Of a stretch of 64,000 bases of DNA, positions 7,855 through 16,141 are shown piece after piece; position 1 is the first letter of the stretch; the number at the start of each line of letters is the position of its first letter. The stretch comes from Chryseobacterium sp. SSA4.19 (GTDB lineage Bacteria > Bacteroidota > Bacteroidia > Flavobacteriales > Weeksellaceae): assembly GCF_022601875.1 (NCBI RefSeq), contig NZ_JAKVIP010000015.1, positions 54,522-118,521 of the forward strand, read 5' to 3'. The notes under the pieces were generated by a model. That model ran no database searches. It had not been told where the DNA came from and saw only the letters and a program-made list of their open reading frames with translations. The position numbers were made by a program, and so were the translations under genes.

Positions 7855-8622
7855 ATGAGTTACGAAAATATATTATTAAACAGGGAAGATAAAATATCGA
7901 CCATCACTATAAACAGGCCTGAAAGCTTAAATGCATTAAATGCAAAAACAATTCAGGAGATAAGTACCGCTTTAGACGAATTAAATTCTGATTCATCCTG
8001 CAAAGTCATTATTCTTACAGGAAGCGGAGAAAAGTCTTTTGTTGCCGGAGCAGACATTAAAGAATTCAGTGATTTTGGACAGGAAAAGGCAGAAGAACTT
8101 GCACGAAACGGACAAAATACCTTATTTAATAAGATAGAAAATATGGCTAAGCCTGTCATTGCAGCTGTTAACGGCTTTGCATTAGGCGGCGGTCTTGAAC
8201 TGGCTATGGCATGCCACATCAGATATGCATCTGAAAACGCCAGGCTTGGTCTTCCAGAAGTAACATTGGGGCTCATCCCAGGCTACGGCGGGACGCAAAG
8301 GCTTCCAAAGCTTGTAGGAAAAGGAATGGCCAACGAAATGATCTTCTCTGCCAAAATGGTTCCTGCCCAACGGGCAAAAGAAATCGGATTGGTAAATGAA
8401 ATCTATCCTATTGAAGAATTAATAACCAAGACAAAAGAACTTGCCAACACAATTGCCAACAACTCACCTATGGCCATTGCAAAAGCGATTAATGCTGTTA
8501 ACCTATCAGATACGGATCAAGGTTTTGAAACCGAAATCAGATATTTCGGAGAGCTTTTTGATCTGGATGATAAAAAAGAAGGAGTTTCTGCGTTCTTAGA
8601 AAAAAGAAAGCCTAAATTCTAA
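7855..8622 (+). CDS. Enoyl-CoA hydratase/isomerase (crotonase family)
   Basis: Crotonase-superfamily enzyme that probably hydrates enoyl-CoA in beta-oxidation or a related acyl-CoA pathway. The oxyanion-hole segments are FVAGADIKEF and the GFALGGGLELAMACH helix start. The catalytic glutamate positions (LGLPEVTLGLIPGYGGTQRL) are typical of true enoyl-CoA hydratases. I chose ATG at 7855 (MSYENILLNRED); a GTG two codons upstream at 7849 is possible. It heads a rightward run with dCMP deaminase, xerD and a NUDIX gene, with short gaps (43, 8 and -26 nt). The functional link to those genes is not obvious. Confidence 0.9.
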   Translation: MSYENILLNREDKISTITINRPESLNALNAKTIQEISTALDELNSDSSCKVIILTGSGEKSFVAGADIKEFSDFGQEKAEELARNGQNTLFNKIENMAKPVIAAVNGFALGGGLELAMACHIRYASENARLGLPEVTLGLIPGYGGTQRLPKLVGKGMANEMIFSAKMVPAQRAKEIGLVNEIYPIEELITKTKELANTIANNSPMAIAKAINAVNLSDTDQGFETEIRYFGELFDLDDKKEGVSAFLEKRKPKF

Positions 8623-8665
8623 CTGTTACCTTAATACAAATTATTTCGAAAATCAATGCTGCGGT

Positions 8666-9088
8666 ATGAATAAGTTTGACAAAGCTTATCTTAAAATGGC
8701 TCAGGAATGGGCAAAACTTTCCTACTGTAAACGAAAGCAGGTAGGAGCTCTTATCGTAAAAGATAGGATGATTATTTCAGATGGTTATAATGGTACTCCC
8801 TCAGGATTTGAAAACTGCTGTGAGGACAGTGAAGGCAAAACGCACTGGTATGTGCTGCATGCGGAAGCCAATGCTATTTTAAAGCTCTCGGCATCCACCC
8901 AGTCTGCCAAAGGTGCAACGCTGTATTTAACACTGTCGCCCTGCAAGGAATGCAGCAAACTTATTCTGCAGGCAGGAATTGCCCGGCTGGTCTATATCAA
9001 TGAATATTCAGACGATGACGGAATATCCTTTTTAAAAAATCACCATATTGAAATAGTACAGATTTCGGATTGTGAACTAAAAAAATAA
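8666..9088 (+). CDS. Deoxycytidylate (dCMP) deaminase family protein
   Basis: Zinc-dependent deaminase of 140 aa in the ComEB/dCMP deaminase family, which converts dCMP to dUMP for dTTP synthesis. The zinc site is complete: HAEANAIL (His ligand and catalytic Glu) and PCKECSKLI (two Cys ligands). The N-terminal TSP-like segment GALIVKDRMIISDGYNGTPSGFENCCED is the nucleotide-binding part shared with dCMP deaminases and separates it from cytidine and tRNA-adenosine deaminases. It lies 8 nt before xerD. Confidence 0.9.
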   Translation: MNKFDKAYLKMAQEWAKLSYCKRKQVGALIVKDRMIISDGYNGTPSGFENCCEDSEGKTHWYVLHAEANAILKLSASTQSAKGATLYLTLSPCKECSKLILQAGIARLVYINEYSDDDGISFLKNHHIEIVQISDCELKK

Positions 9089-9096
9089 CACACACC

Positions 9097-10035
9097 ATGA
9101 CATGGGATGAAAAAATTAAGGATTTTGAAATCTTTCTTCGTTTCGAAAGAAATTTTTCAGAAAACACTCTTGATGCCTATATCAGAGACATCAGAAAATT
9201 AAAGGAATATGCGGAAGAAGACCTGGGAAATATCGGCCCGGATACCATTGGATATGAAAACCTGCAGGAATACATCTTCAATCTTTCCAAACAAAAATTC
9301 AGCGAACGATCTCAAGCAAGATGGATTTCTTCCATCAAAGCCTTTTTCAGATACCTGATGGAGGATGAGTATCGCGAGGATAATCCGGCTGCCCTGCTTG
9401 AAGGTCCTAAGCTCGGACTTTATCTTCCGGATACTTTAAGCCTGCCTGACATCAACAAAATTATTGATGTTATCGAACTTGATACGGACCTTGGAAAAAG
9501 GAACCACTGTATTATTGAGGTTCTGTATGGCTGTGGTCTCCGGGTTTCAGAACTTATAGAGCTTAAAATCTCGAATATTAATTTCAATGAACATTATATT
9601 AAAGTGTTCGGAAAGGGAAACAAAACCCGTTTTGTTCCTTTGGCCGGCTACACAGCTGAATTGTTACAGAATTACATCCGGGATACCCGTTCCAAAAACA
9701 AGATTAATAAGAAACATGAAGACACGCTTTTTCTCAACAGCAGAGGAACATCAATGTCACGGGTGATCGTGTTTTTAATTATAAAAGAACTAACGGATAA
9801 AGCCGGGGTAAGCAAAAAAATTTCCCCGCACACTTTCAGGCACTCCTTTGCTACACATTTGCTGCAAAACGGAGCTGATCTGCGTTACATCCAGGAAATG
9901 CTGGGGCATTCAAGCATAACGACGACAGAAATTTACACGCATCTGAAAACGGAGGAGCTTCGGGATGTTATCCTGAGTTACCACCCGAGAAATATCAATG
10001 TATCACTCAATGAAAATACTGAAATACTGCCCTAA
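9097..10035 (+). CDS. xerD: Site-specific tyrosine recombinase XerD
   Basis: Chromosome-dimer resolution recombinase, acting at dif with a partner Xer protein. The N-terminal SAM-like core-binding domain (about residues 1-85) precedes the catalytic domain. The catalytic residues are all visible: Arg in GCGLRVSELIEL, His and Arg in HTFRHSFATHLL, His in LGHSSITTT and the Tyr nucleophile in EIYTHL. The 312-aa length is normal for XerC/XerD. No mobile-element genes lie nearby, so this is the housekeeping recombinase. Its last 26 nt overlap the next gene. Confidence 0.93.
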   Translation: MTWDEKIKDFEIFLRFERNFSENTLDAYIRDIRKLKEYAEEDLGNIGPDTIGYENLQEYIFNLSKQKFSERSQARWISSIKAFFRYLMEDEYREDNPAALLEGPKLGLYLPDTLSLPDINKIIDVIELDTDLGKRNHCIIEVLYGCGLRVSELIELKISNINFNEHYIKVFGKGNKTRFVPLAGYTAELLQNYIRDTRSKNKINKKHEDTLFLNSRGTSMSRVIVFLIIKELTDKAGVSKKISPHTFRHSFATHLLQNGADLRYIQEMLGHSSITTTEIYTHLKTEELRDVILSYHPRNINVSLNENTEILP

Positions 10036-10525
10036 CTGCGGCAAAGAGTCTTTACACTGGAACGGCGAAAAGAAATGGAGTTGTCCCATTTGTAATTTCA
10101 GTCTGTATAACAATGTTGCCGGTGCAGTAGCCGTAGTGATCAGACATCAAGAGGAAATTTATCTTACCCGTAGAGTGAAAGATCCTAAAAAAGGAAAACT
10201 TGATCTTGCAGGAGGATTTGTAGATCCGAAGGAGAGTGCTGAAGAAGCCTGTAAAAGAGAGCTTTTTGAAGAACTGCAGCTTACCGTTGATATTTCAAAA
10301 TTAAAGTATCTGACCAGCCTCCCCAATGTATACGAATATAAAGAGATTGATTATAATACGATTGATCTTTTTTATGAGTACATCGTTCCGGAAAAATTTG
10401 AAGTCAGTCTTGAAGCATCTGAAATCTCAGAAACGGTGTGGATTGCTTTAAAAAATTTGAATTTGGAAGACCTCGCTTTTGATTCCCAGAAAACGTTTTT
10501 TGAAGCTTATCTCAAAAATATGTAA
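10010..10525 (+). CDS. NUDIX hydrolase with N-terminal zinc ribbon
   Basis: Pyrophosphohydrolase of the NUDIX family. A CPNC...CPIC zinc ribbon (about residues 7-28) comes before the NUDIX box, which starts at GGFVDPKESAEEA and ends RELFEEL, matching GX5EX7REUXEEXGU with a Gln in place of the last Gly. The zinc ribbon plus NUDIX layout resembles NADH pyrophosphatase (NudC) and related NDP-sugar hydrolases; the substrate is not determined. I chose ATG at 10010 (MKILKYCPNCGK); an ATG four codons upstream at 9998 is also possible. Both starts lie inside the end of xerD, implying translational coupling. Confidence 0.88.
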   Translation: MKILKYCPNCGKESLHWNGEKKWSCPICNFSLYNNVAGAVAVVIRHQEEIYLTRRVKDPKKGKLDLAGGFVDPKESAEEACKRELFEELQLTVDISKLKYLTSLPNVYEYKEIDYNTIDLFYEYIVPEKFEVSLEASEISETVWIALKNLNLEDLAFDSQKTFFEAYLKNM

Positions 10526-10530
10526 TACTA

Positions 10531-10560
10531 AAAAAACCTGATGAAATCATCAGGTTTTTA
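10531..10560. terminator. Bidirectional terminator between NUDIX gene and haem-binding gene
   Basis: A 13-bp perfect stem (AAAAACCTGATGA / TCATCAGGTTTTT) with an AA loop, lying between converging genes 6 nt after the NUDIX stop. Confidence 0.85.
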
Positions 10561-10567
10561 CTTGGAG

Positions 10568-11026
10568 TTAATATACCTTAGATTTCAGTAGTTCACCAAA
10601 ATATTTTATTAATAATGCCCTTTCAGCATCAGAAAGATTCGCTTCCTTATGGTATACGATATATCCGGGAATCGGCATTGTTTTATTCTGCAGCGTCTGA
10701 ATGGATTTATCCAGCATGCTTTCTTTAAGCTCTTTATTGTAGGTATTCCAGACAGAAAAATTCATATGCTCACGACCCTCATTAACATGGCTTTTTACGG
10801 ACCAGGAAGCCGGCGCAACATATGCGTATTCCGGATAAACCGTTTCATCCGAATGGCAGTCATAACAGGCTCCTTTTAATAACTGAACAACTTTATCCGG
10901 TGTTTTGTTAACATCAATAAAGTTTACTTTATGATCAATGGGCTTATTCACTTTATCTGTAGGAATAAACTGTATCAAAGCAAAGCCTATCAAACTCCAG
11001 AAAAGTATTTTTTTAAACGTTTTCAT
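10568..11026 (-). CDS. Haem-binding domain protein (c-type, CxxCH)
   Basis: A 152-aa membrane-anchored protein: one N-terminal transmembrane/signal segment (FKKILFWSLIGFALIQFIP) followed by a periplasmic domain with one covalent haem site, CYDCH, at about residues 54-58. A later Met-Pro segment, NKTMPIPGY, may supply the axial Met. This layout matches the Haem_bd family (PF14376 type) of Bacteroidota. It probably carries electrons or senses redox state in the periplasm; the partner is unknown. It lies 4 nt after the Ig-like lipoprotein gene on the same strand. Confidence 0.85.
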   Translation of the reverse strand: MKTFKKILFWSLIGFALIQFIPTDKVNKPIDHKVNFIDVNKTPDKVVQLLKGACYDCHSDETVYPEYAYVAPASWSVKSHVNEGREHMNFSVWNTYNKELKESMLDKSIQTLQNKTMPIPGYIVYHKEANLSDAERALLIKYFGELLKSKVY

Positions 11027-11030
11027 AGGC

Positions 11031-12779
11031 TTACCTCGTAGGTGTCAGCAAAGCATTATTCCCGTTTACATTCAGATTCTTAGGCTGCTCATCTGTTGGC
11101 GTCGGATTGCTGTTTGTTTTCGGAACGCTGAGTTTTGAGGTATCGAGTACCCTTGTATCTTTGAGATCCCATTCTTCATTACTGTCCCAGAGCGGTCTTA
11201 CGACAGTAACTTTATAATAGATATATGAATCTTCTGCAAAGATATCATTCTGAAAATCTGCTTCATCCCAGTATTTGTTTTCATTGTTATCCACCAGAAT
11301 CTTTACGATATACTCTCCCGGTTTCAGGATATCAAACTTGACGTCGCTTCCTTTTGTATATTTCTGATATAAAACTTTATCTGAGCTGTCAACCAACTGA
11401 ATCCAATAGCTTGAACTTGGGGCATTCTGCAGTTTAAATGTCAGGCTACCGTAATTCTCCACTCTATCTGCTTCAAAATCAAATCGCTTTGACTGATAAT
11501 TTTTAGCATAGAAAGATGAAACCGTTTCTTTCGGAACAATCAGCTGATATTTTTTACCCGAAATATAATCTGCTTTCATCAGGATCTGATAAGGATTGGT
11601 TTCTGAAATTTTCGCTGTAAACGGCACTGTATTTAAAGTATCACCTGCTATCCTAAAGATCCATTTATCGGTATTGATTTTGTCCAGATAATAATTTGAG
11701 GTTATTTTAAAATCCTCTCTCGGAGGAAGCAGTCCGCCGCCATTATCACTATTGACATCCATTGTATTCTTCGCATTATAACGGTAAAATAAAGATGCGT
11801 TGTAGAGCGTATCTTTTTTATTGTCTGCATTATATCCGAATTTCAGGTTTTCAGCTCCGTTTTGACCCAGGTTGCTTTTTACCGCATCGAACCATATCCT
11901 TACCGTATCTGATTTGGGCGTATGAGTGACCTTATAATCATTCAGCTTCTCATTTTGTGACTGAACTTTTACCGTATTGGGTTTCCCTTCGAAAGTCATC
12001 ATCACACCTCCGGCAGCCTCTTTCATTTCTAAATATTTCACCGGCCTTTTAGAAGAGTATAATTTTAAGTTCAATCCTGAAATTGATTTTTCAACTATCA
12101 CAAGGTCTTTCTGAAACCCAACTTTCTCTTTGCCGGCATCGTATATTGAATTTCCATTCTCATCTTCAAAAGCAATAATCTTATACTCTCCCGGAGACAA
12201 GTAATTAAGTTCATAATAGCCGTCATCGTCCACCTTGGTCATATAGTAAGGTTTCTGTTTGTAATCGATAGTATCTTTTGCTTTGTATAATCCAACCACG
12301 AATTTATTTTCCCCGGCTTTTTTGATCGATAAGGCGTCCTTAACCTCTCCGCTTATATAGAGGTCATCAATCTTTTCTCCGGTAGAGAAGGCAAAATTGA
12401 AATACCGTAAAATATTCGTTTCGTTGTTATCTGCAATCGCGTTTCCGAAATTAAAGTTATAAGTGGTATTCGCCTGCAAAGTATCCGTCCATTGAATGAG
12501 AATAAATTTATTGGCGATATTGGCAGGAATAATCCGTTTGATATTCTTAATCGGCGGAGAAATATTCAGATTTTTATTGATGTCTTTTAATGTGATATAT
12601 TCATCAAAATCAAGGCGTAACTCTTTAATGTCTCTCGGAACATTAATTCGGGTCGTATCAATATTGGACCCTAAAAATTTAGGTGCCAACGTATCTTTCG
12701 CGCCTCCTACAGGCGATCCGACTCTTGCGCAGGACTGCAGAAGGAAACCGATAACGATTAATAGAAGAAATCTTTTCAT
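11031..12779 (-). CDS. Ig-like domain surface lipoprotein
   Basis: A 582-aa predicted lipoprotein. The start is ATG 12779 (MKRFLLLIVIGFLLQSC), giving a signal peptide with lipobox LQSC; a longer frame to 12824 would run into the upstream gene and bury this signal. After the Cys comes an SbsA-type bacterial Ig-like domain (about residues 35-130). Beta-rich repeats follow, including a SpaA/CNA-like stretch (about 140-230) with YYELNYLSPGEYKIIAFED. A second such repeat near the C-terminus has KFDILKPGEYIVKILVDNN. The tail is Pro/Asn/Thr rich. The role may be structural or carbohydrate-binding at the envelope; no enzyme motif is visible. Confidence 0.8.
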   Translation of the reverse strand: MKRFLLLIVIGFLLQSCARVGSPVGGAKDTLAPKFLGSNIDTTRINVPRDIKELRLDFDEYITLKDINKNLNISPPIKNIKRIIPANIANKFILIQWTDTLQANTTYNFNFGNAIADNNETNILRYFNFAFSTGEKIDDLYISGEVKDALSIKKAGENKFVVGLYKAKDTIDYKQKPYYMTKVDDDGYYELNYLSPGEYKIIAFEDENGNSIYDAGKEKVGFQKDLVIVEKSISGLNLKLYSSKRPVKYLEMKEAAGGVMMTFEGKPNTVKVQSQNEKLNDYKVTHTPKSDTVRIWFDAVKSNLGQNGAENLKFGYNADNKKDTLYNASLFYRYNAKNTMDVNSDNGGGLLPPREDFKITSNYYLDKINTDKWIFRIAGDTLNTVPFTAKISETNPYQILMKADYISGKKYQLIVPKETVSSFYAKNYQSKRFDFEADRVENYGSLTFKLQNAPSSSYWIQLVDSSDKVLYQKYTKGSDVKFDILKPGEYIVKILVDNNENKYWDEADFQNDIFAEDSYIYYKVTVVRPLWDSNEEWDLKDTRVLDTSKLSVPKTNSNPTPTDEQPKNLNVNGNNALLTPTR

Positions 12780-12804
12780 GAATAGGTTTACGCAAAAATA
12801 AACA

Positions 12805-14067
12805 TTATTCTCCATAAACTTCACTATGTCCGCTCAATGTATCCTTGCCATCTTTCATGATGCTGTGAAGCTTGTCTGTCTGGGGAGGAAAATTTTCAAA
12901 CAATCCGGATAAAGCCAGAGCTGTATATACTTTACCGGAATATCTGTTTCCGATAGCAACAATGGTTACTTTTGATTTCAGCAAGTGGGCAAAAACAGAA
13001 TTGGTTCCATGCCACCAGCCGTTGTGATACGTTAATTTCTCACCATTGTCAAAAATTTTCATCCTGAAGCCTAATCCGTAATTATTCATTCCTGCTTTCT
13101 CATTGCTGTATGGTGTAAATACCATCTGCATCAATTCAGGCTTTAAAAAATCTTTCGAGAACATCGCTTTGGAAAAATTGTATAAATCTCTTGGTGTCGT
13201 ATATACATTTTTGTCTCCGTAAATCAGATCCAATCTGTCTAAAGGATACAGCCTGTTGCCTCCGTAATAAAATGACTGGGAAGCAGTAGGAATATCTTTT
13301 TCCTGAAAAATAAAGGTATTTTTCATTTTCAGCGGTTCAAAAATCATTTCCTTCATCGCCTGAGGAAAAGGCACTTTGGTTACTTTTTCAATAAGCAGTC
13401 CCAACAGCGCAAAATTAGTGTTGCAGTACATAAACCCTGTATCCGTATCTCTTGCCAGATCAGGCTTATATTTAATGATCATGTTCAGAATATCTTGATT
13501 GGTAATGAACACTTTAGAAAGCTCTGCAGGTACCGGTTGTATTTTTGTAATAAAATATTCGTACTTCGGAAGGCCGCTTCTTTGATCAAGTAAAGTCTGA
13601 ACCGTAACATTCGGATAAGGAAATCCTGGAAAATATTGTGTTAAATGATCAGACAACTTTACCTTTCCAGCTTCAACCAGCTTCATCATAGCCATTGCCG
13701 TTAACGTTTTGGAAACAGAAGCTACGTGGAGCGGTGTATTTTTATCAATTGGGTTCTGATGGCCTTCTCTGGCAAAGCCTCTGTAATTTTCGTATAGGAT
13801 GTCATCTCCCTTTGCTACCAAAATGCCGCCACTCAGATCACTTCCTTCCCAAACTTTTTTATAGTACTGATCAATATAGCGTACCAATGATGCCTTATCA
13901 GGAATCTGACTCTCGCCTTTTGTAAATACTTTAGTTAAATCTACATTTCCATAATTCGGAATATTGGTGGTTTTTTCTGCTACAAGATCCTGATTTTGGG
14001 ATTCTTTTTTACAGGAAACAAAGAATAAAATGGTAGTTAAAAAAAGTATAAAAGCGTGCTTATTCAT
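12805..14067 (-). CDS. Serine hydrolase lipoprotein (class C beta-lactamase fold)
   Basis: A 420-aa serine hydrolase of the beta-lactamase/DD-peptidase family. It begins with a lipoprotein signal (MNKHAFILFLTTILFFVSC). The catalytic SxxK motif is S117-V-S-K120, the second motif is YCN in FMYCNTNFALLG, and the third appears as HNGWWHG in place of KTG. This pattern fits esterase/DD-peptidase-like members rather than true antibiotic-hydrolysing AmpC, whose third motif is KTG. The likely site is the periplasmic face or outer membrane. It is followed on the same strand by the Ig-like lipoprotein and haem-binding genes. The substrate is unknown. Confidence 0.85.
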   Translation of the reverse strand: MNKHAFILFLTTILFFVSCKKESQNQDLVAEKTTNIPNYGNVDLTKVFTKGESQIPDKASLVRYIDQYYKKVWEGSDLSGGILVAKGDDILYENYRGFAREGHQNPIDKNTPLHVASVSKTLTAMAMMKLVEAGKVKLSDHLTQYFPGFPYPNVTVQTLLDQRSGLPKYEYFITKIQPVPAELSKVFITNQDILNMIIKYKPDLARDTDTGFMYCNTNFALLGLLIEKVTKVPFPQAMKEMIFEPLKMKNTFIFQEKDIPTASQSFYYGGNRLYPLDRLDLIYGDKNVYTTPRDLYNFSKAMFSKDFLKPELMQMVFTPYSNEKAGMNNYGLGFRMKIFDNGEKLTYHNGWWHGTNSVFAHLLKSKVTIVAIGNRYSGKVYTALALSGLFENFPPQTDKLHSIMKDGKDTLSGHSEVYGE

Positions 14068-14212
14068 GAGAGTACAAAAATGAGCGGCAATTTAATGAAA
14101 GTCATAATAAATACTAACTTCCGATAGCAAATTATGAATTATTTAACATAAAATATAGCTGGGCAAATCCAAGCTGCACAGCCTATAGCTTTATAACAAG
14201 ATCATTAAGCAC

Positions 14213-14231
14213 ACTTGAAGCTTCTTCAAGT
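14213..14231. repeat. Small inverted repeat downstream of the hydroxyacid dehydrogenase gene
   Basis: ACTTGAAG / CTTCAAGT, 8 bp with a CTT spacer, 16 nt past the dehydrogenase stop. It lacks a clear T-tract on the minus strand, so its role as a terminator is doubtful. The rest of the 179-bp gap (14068-14246) shows nothing I recognise. Confidence 0.4.
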
Positions 14232-14246
14232 ATAAAACATTGAAAT

Positions 14247-15188
14247 TTACTCACTAAAACGGCCTGTAATTTTATCCACAATCACCTGCGCAAGCTTTTC
14301 TTTGCTTTGATGGGTCCAGCCAGCAATATGTGGTGTAACGATTACTTTTTCAGAATCCAGTAGATACTTCAGCTCTTCATTTTCTGTTTCCAGATTTTCA
14401 AACGATGATTTCTCATATTCCAAAACATCCAGGCATGCTCCTTTCACCTTACCAGACCGAATTGCGTTAACTAAACTTTTAGTTTCTACATTTTTTCCCC
14501 TTGCCGTATTGACAAGATAGAAATCATTTTTCATGTCAGAAATAAAAGATTCATTAATTAAATAGGATGTTGCCTCTGTTAAAGGAATATGAAGGCTCAA
14601 GACCTCAGCTTTTTCTTTTAATTCCTCTAAAGAAACCTGTGCCGCATATTCATCAGAAAGCCCAGGCAGAATATCATAAAAGATAACAGTACAGCCGAAA
14701 CCGGAAAGTCTTTTAGCAGTTGCTTTTCCCATGTTCCCGTAACCGATCAGCCCAACCGTTTTCCCCAGCAGCTCATCGCCTCTGTTCTCCTCCCGTAGCC
14801 AGATTCCGTTTTTCACTTCCCGGGAAGCGATGAACAGCCTGTTCATTAAAACCAATAACATTCCGACCACATGCTCCGCTACTGAATCTCTGTTTCCTTC
14901 GGGAGAATTAATCAGATGAATCCCTAATTTTTCAGCTGAGGGAATATCAATATTTTCCATTCCTGCTCCTACTCTTGCAATGAATTTCAGATTTTTAGCT
15001 TTCTCCAGAAAATTCCTGTCCAGAGGAATACGGCTTCTGATAATAACACCTTCATAATTCTCAATTTTATTGCAAATTTCATCGTATGATGAGGTAAAAT
15101 CCTCCTCCAGAATAAAGTTTTTTTTCAAAAGCTGATCGGTAATAAGCGGGTGGTTTTTATCTAAAAGCAAAATTCTCATCGAAGGCAT
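14247..15188 (-). CDS. D-2-hydroxyacid dehydrogenase (phosphoglycerate dehydrogenase-like)
   Basis: NAD-dependent D-2-hydroxyacid dehydrogenase, 313 aa, most like short 3-phosphoglycerate dehydrogenases (first step of serine synthesis). Visible features are the substrate-side RVGAGMENID loop, the Rossmann motif VGLIGYGNMGKATA, the catalytic Arg in VNTARGKNVE and the catalytic His in VTPHIAGWTHQ. There is no C-terminal ACT domain. An ATG at 15188 (MPSMRILLL) or 15179 (MRILLL) could start it. SerC is not adjacent, so the exact substrate stays open. Confidence 0.85.
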   Translation of the reverse strand: MPSMRILLLDKNHPLITDQLLKKNFILEEDFTSSYDEICNKIENYEGVIIRSRIPLDRNFLEKAKNLKFIARVGAGMENIDIPSAEKLGIHLINSPEGNRDSVAEHVVGMLLVLMNRLFIASREVKNGIWLREENRGDELLGKTVGLIGYGNMGKATAKRLSGFGCTVIFYDILPGLSDEYAAQVSLEELKEKAEVLSLHIPLTEATSYLINESFISDMKNDFYLVNTARGKNVETKSLVNAIRSGKVKGACLDVLEYEKSSFENLETENEELKYLLDSEKVIVTPHIAGWTHQSKEKLAQVIVDKITGRFSE

Positions 15189-15270
15189 AATTCTTATATT
15201 TGTTGATGCAAAGGTAAGGGCAAAGATTTAGAAACGGTTTTTACAGAATAAAATTTTTCAGTTTAATTGA

Positions 15271-15627
15271 ATGAAATTACACACCTTTATTTTCGGTATT
15301 TCAGTAGTATTGATATTTTCCTATGCTGTATTTTTAGGGATTAAATTCCCGTCAGTTCCGGAAACTATTCCAATACATTATTCTTCTGAAGGAGCGGATG
15401 GATTCGGGAATAAAATATTTCTGTGGTTTGAAGCAGGGATCAATGCATTTATTTTATGCATTATCGGATTCTTAATATTTTATCCTCAAAAAATGGTTAG
15501 AAAAGATGATCATTATCTTGAATCCTCAGCAGAAACTGCAGTAAAAAACCGGCAGGTATTTCTGTCGGTCTTATCTTTAATAGTCACATTGCTTTTATGT
15601 ATCCTTACTTTAAAAGAAATTATTTAG
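15271..15627 (+). CDS. DUF1648 family membrane protein
   Basis: A 118-aa protein with three predicted membrane helices (about residues 5-25, 50-70 and 98-115). The first loop PSVPETIPIHYSSEGADGFGNK is the DUF1648 signature, related to the N-terminal part of SdpI-like immunity/signal proteins. A C-terminal SdpI-type domain is missing, so this is the short form; function unknown. A TATATTTG -7 element at 15195-15202 may drive it. Its last 8 bp overlap the converging thioesterase gene. Confidence 0.75.
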   Translation: MKLHTFIFGISVVLIFSYAVFLGIKFPSVPETIPIHYSSEGADGFGNKIFLWFEAGINAFILCIIGFLIFYPQKMVRKDDHYLESSAETAVKNRQVFLSVLSLIVTLLLCILTLKEII

Positions 15628-16141
15628 GTTCCTGGAAAAGCTTTTTTAATTCTACAGAATCCAGGGGTTTCATTCTTCCTGAAAGAATCAATGATAACTC
15701 TTTTCTTCTTAAAGCAGCTGCAAATCTTTCTTTCTCAATCTCTGTTTCAGGCTCCATATCGGGAATCGGAATAGGCCTATTGAATTCGTCTACCGCTACA
15801 AAAGTATAAATTCCTTTATTGGTCTGGATTTTTTTATGGTTAATCGGATCATCCAGCCAGACATCTACATAAATTTCCATAGAGGTTGAAAAAGCTCTGG
15901 AAACTTTAGATTCCATGACAACAATCCCGCCTTCCGGGATCGGGTGATCAAAAGAAACGTGGTTTACAGACGCCGTTACGACTCTTCTTTCGCAGTGTCT
16001 TGTTGCAGAGATGGATGCACAACGGTCCATTCTCGCCAAAAGCTCCCCTCCGAAAAGGTTTCTCAGTTGATTGGTATCATTGGGAAGTACAATATTGGTC
16101 ATGATCGTCAGGGATTCTGACGCTTTTTTTATTTTTGTCAT
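15620..16141 (-). CDS. Acyl-CoA thioesterase, hotdog fold
   Basis: A single-hotdog acyl-CoA thioesterase (YciA/Acot7 type), 173 aa, that hydrolyses acyl-CoA to free acid and CoA. Key features are NIVLPNDTNQLRNLFGGELLAR, with the conserved N/D and GG at the active site, and the later ASVNHVSFDHPIPEGGIVVM segment. The start ATG overlaps the stop of the upstream HU-like gene by 4 nt (ATGA), so the two are translated as a pair. Confidence 0.9.
   Translation of the reverse strand: MTKIKKASESLTIMTNIVLPNDTNQLRNLFGGELLARMDRCASISATRHCERRVVTASVNHVSFDHPIPEGGIVVMESKVSRAFSTSMEIYVDVWLDDPINHKKIQTNKGIYTFVAVDEFNRPIPIPDMEPETEIEKERFAAALRRKELSLILSGRMKPLDSVELKKLFQEPK

Noticed and set aside
9097..10035. Tyrosine recombinase as a sign of a mobile element or integron
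   Set aside because: Sequence and neighbours fit housekeeping XerD; no attachment repeats, transfer genes or tRNA lie nearby.
12805..14067. Antibiotic-resistance class C beta-lactamase
   Set aside because: SxxK and YxN are present, but the third motif is HNG rather than KTG and a lipoprotein signal is present; a general serine hydrolase is the safer call.
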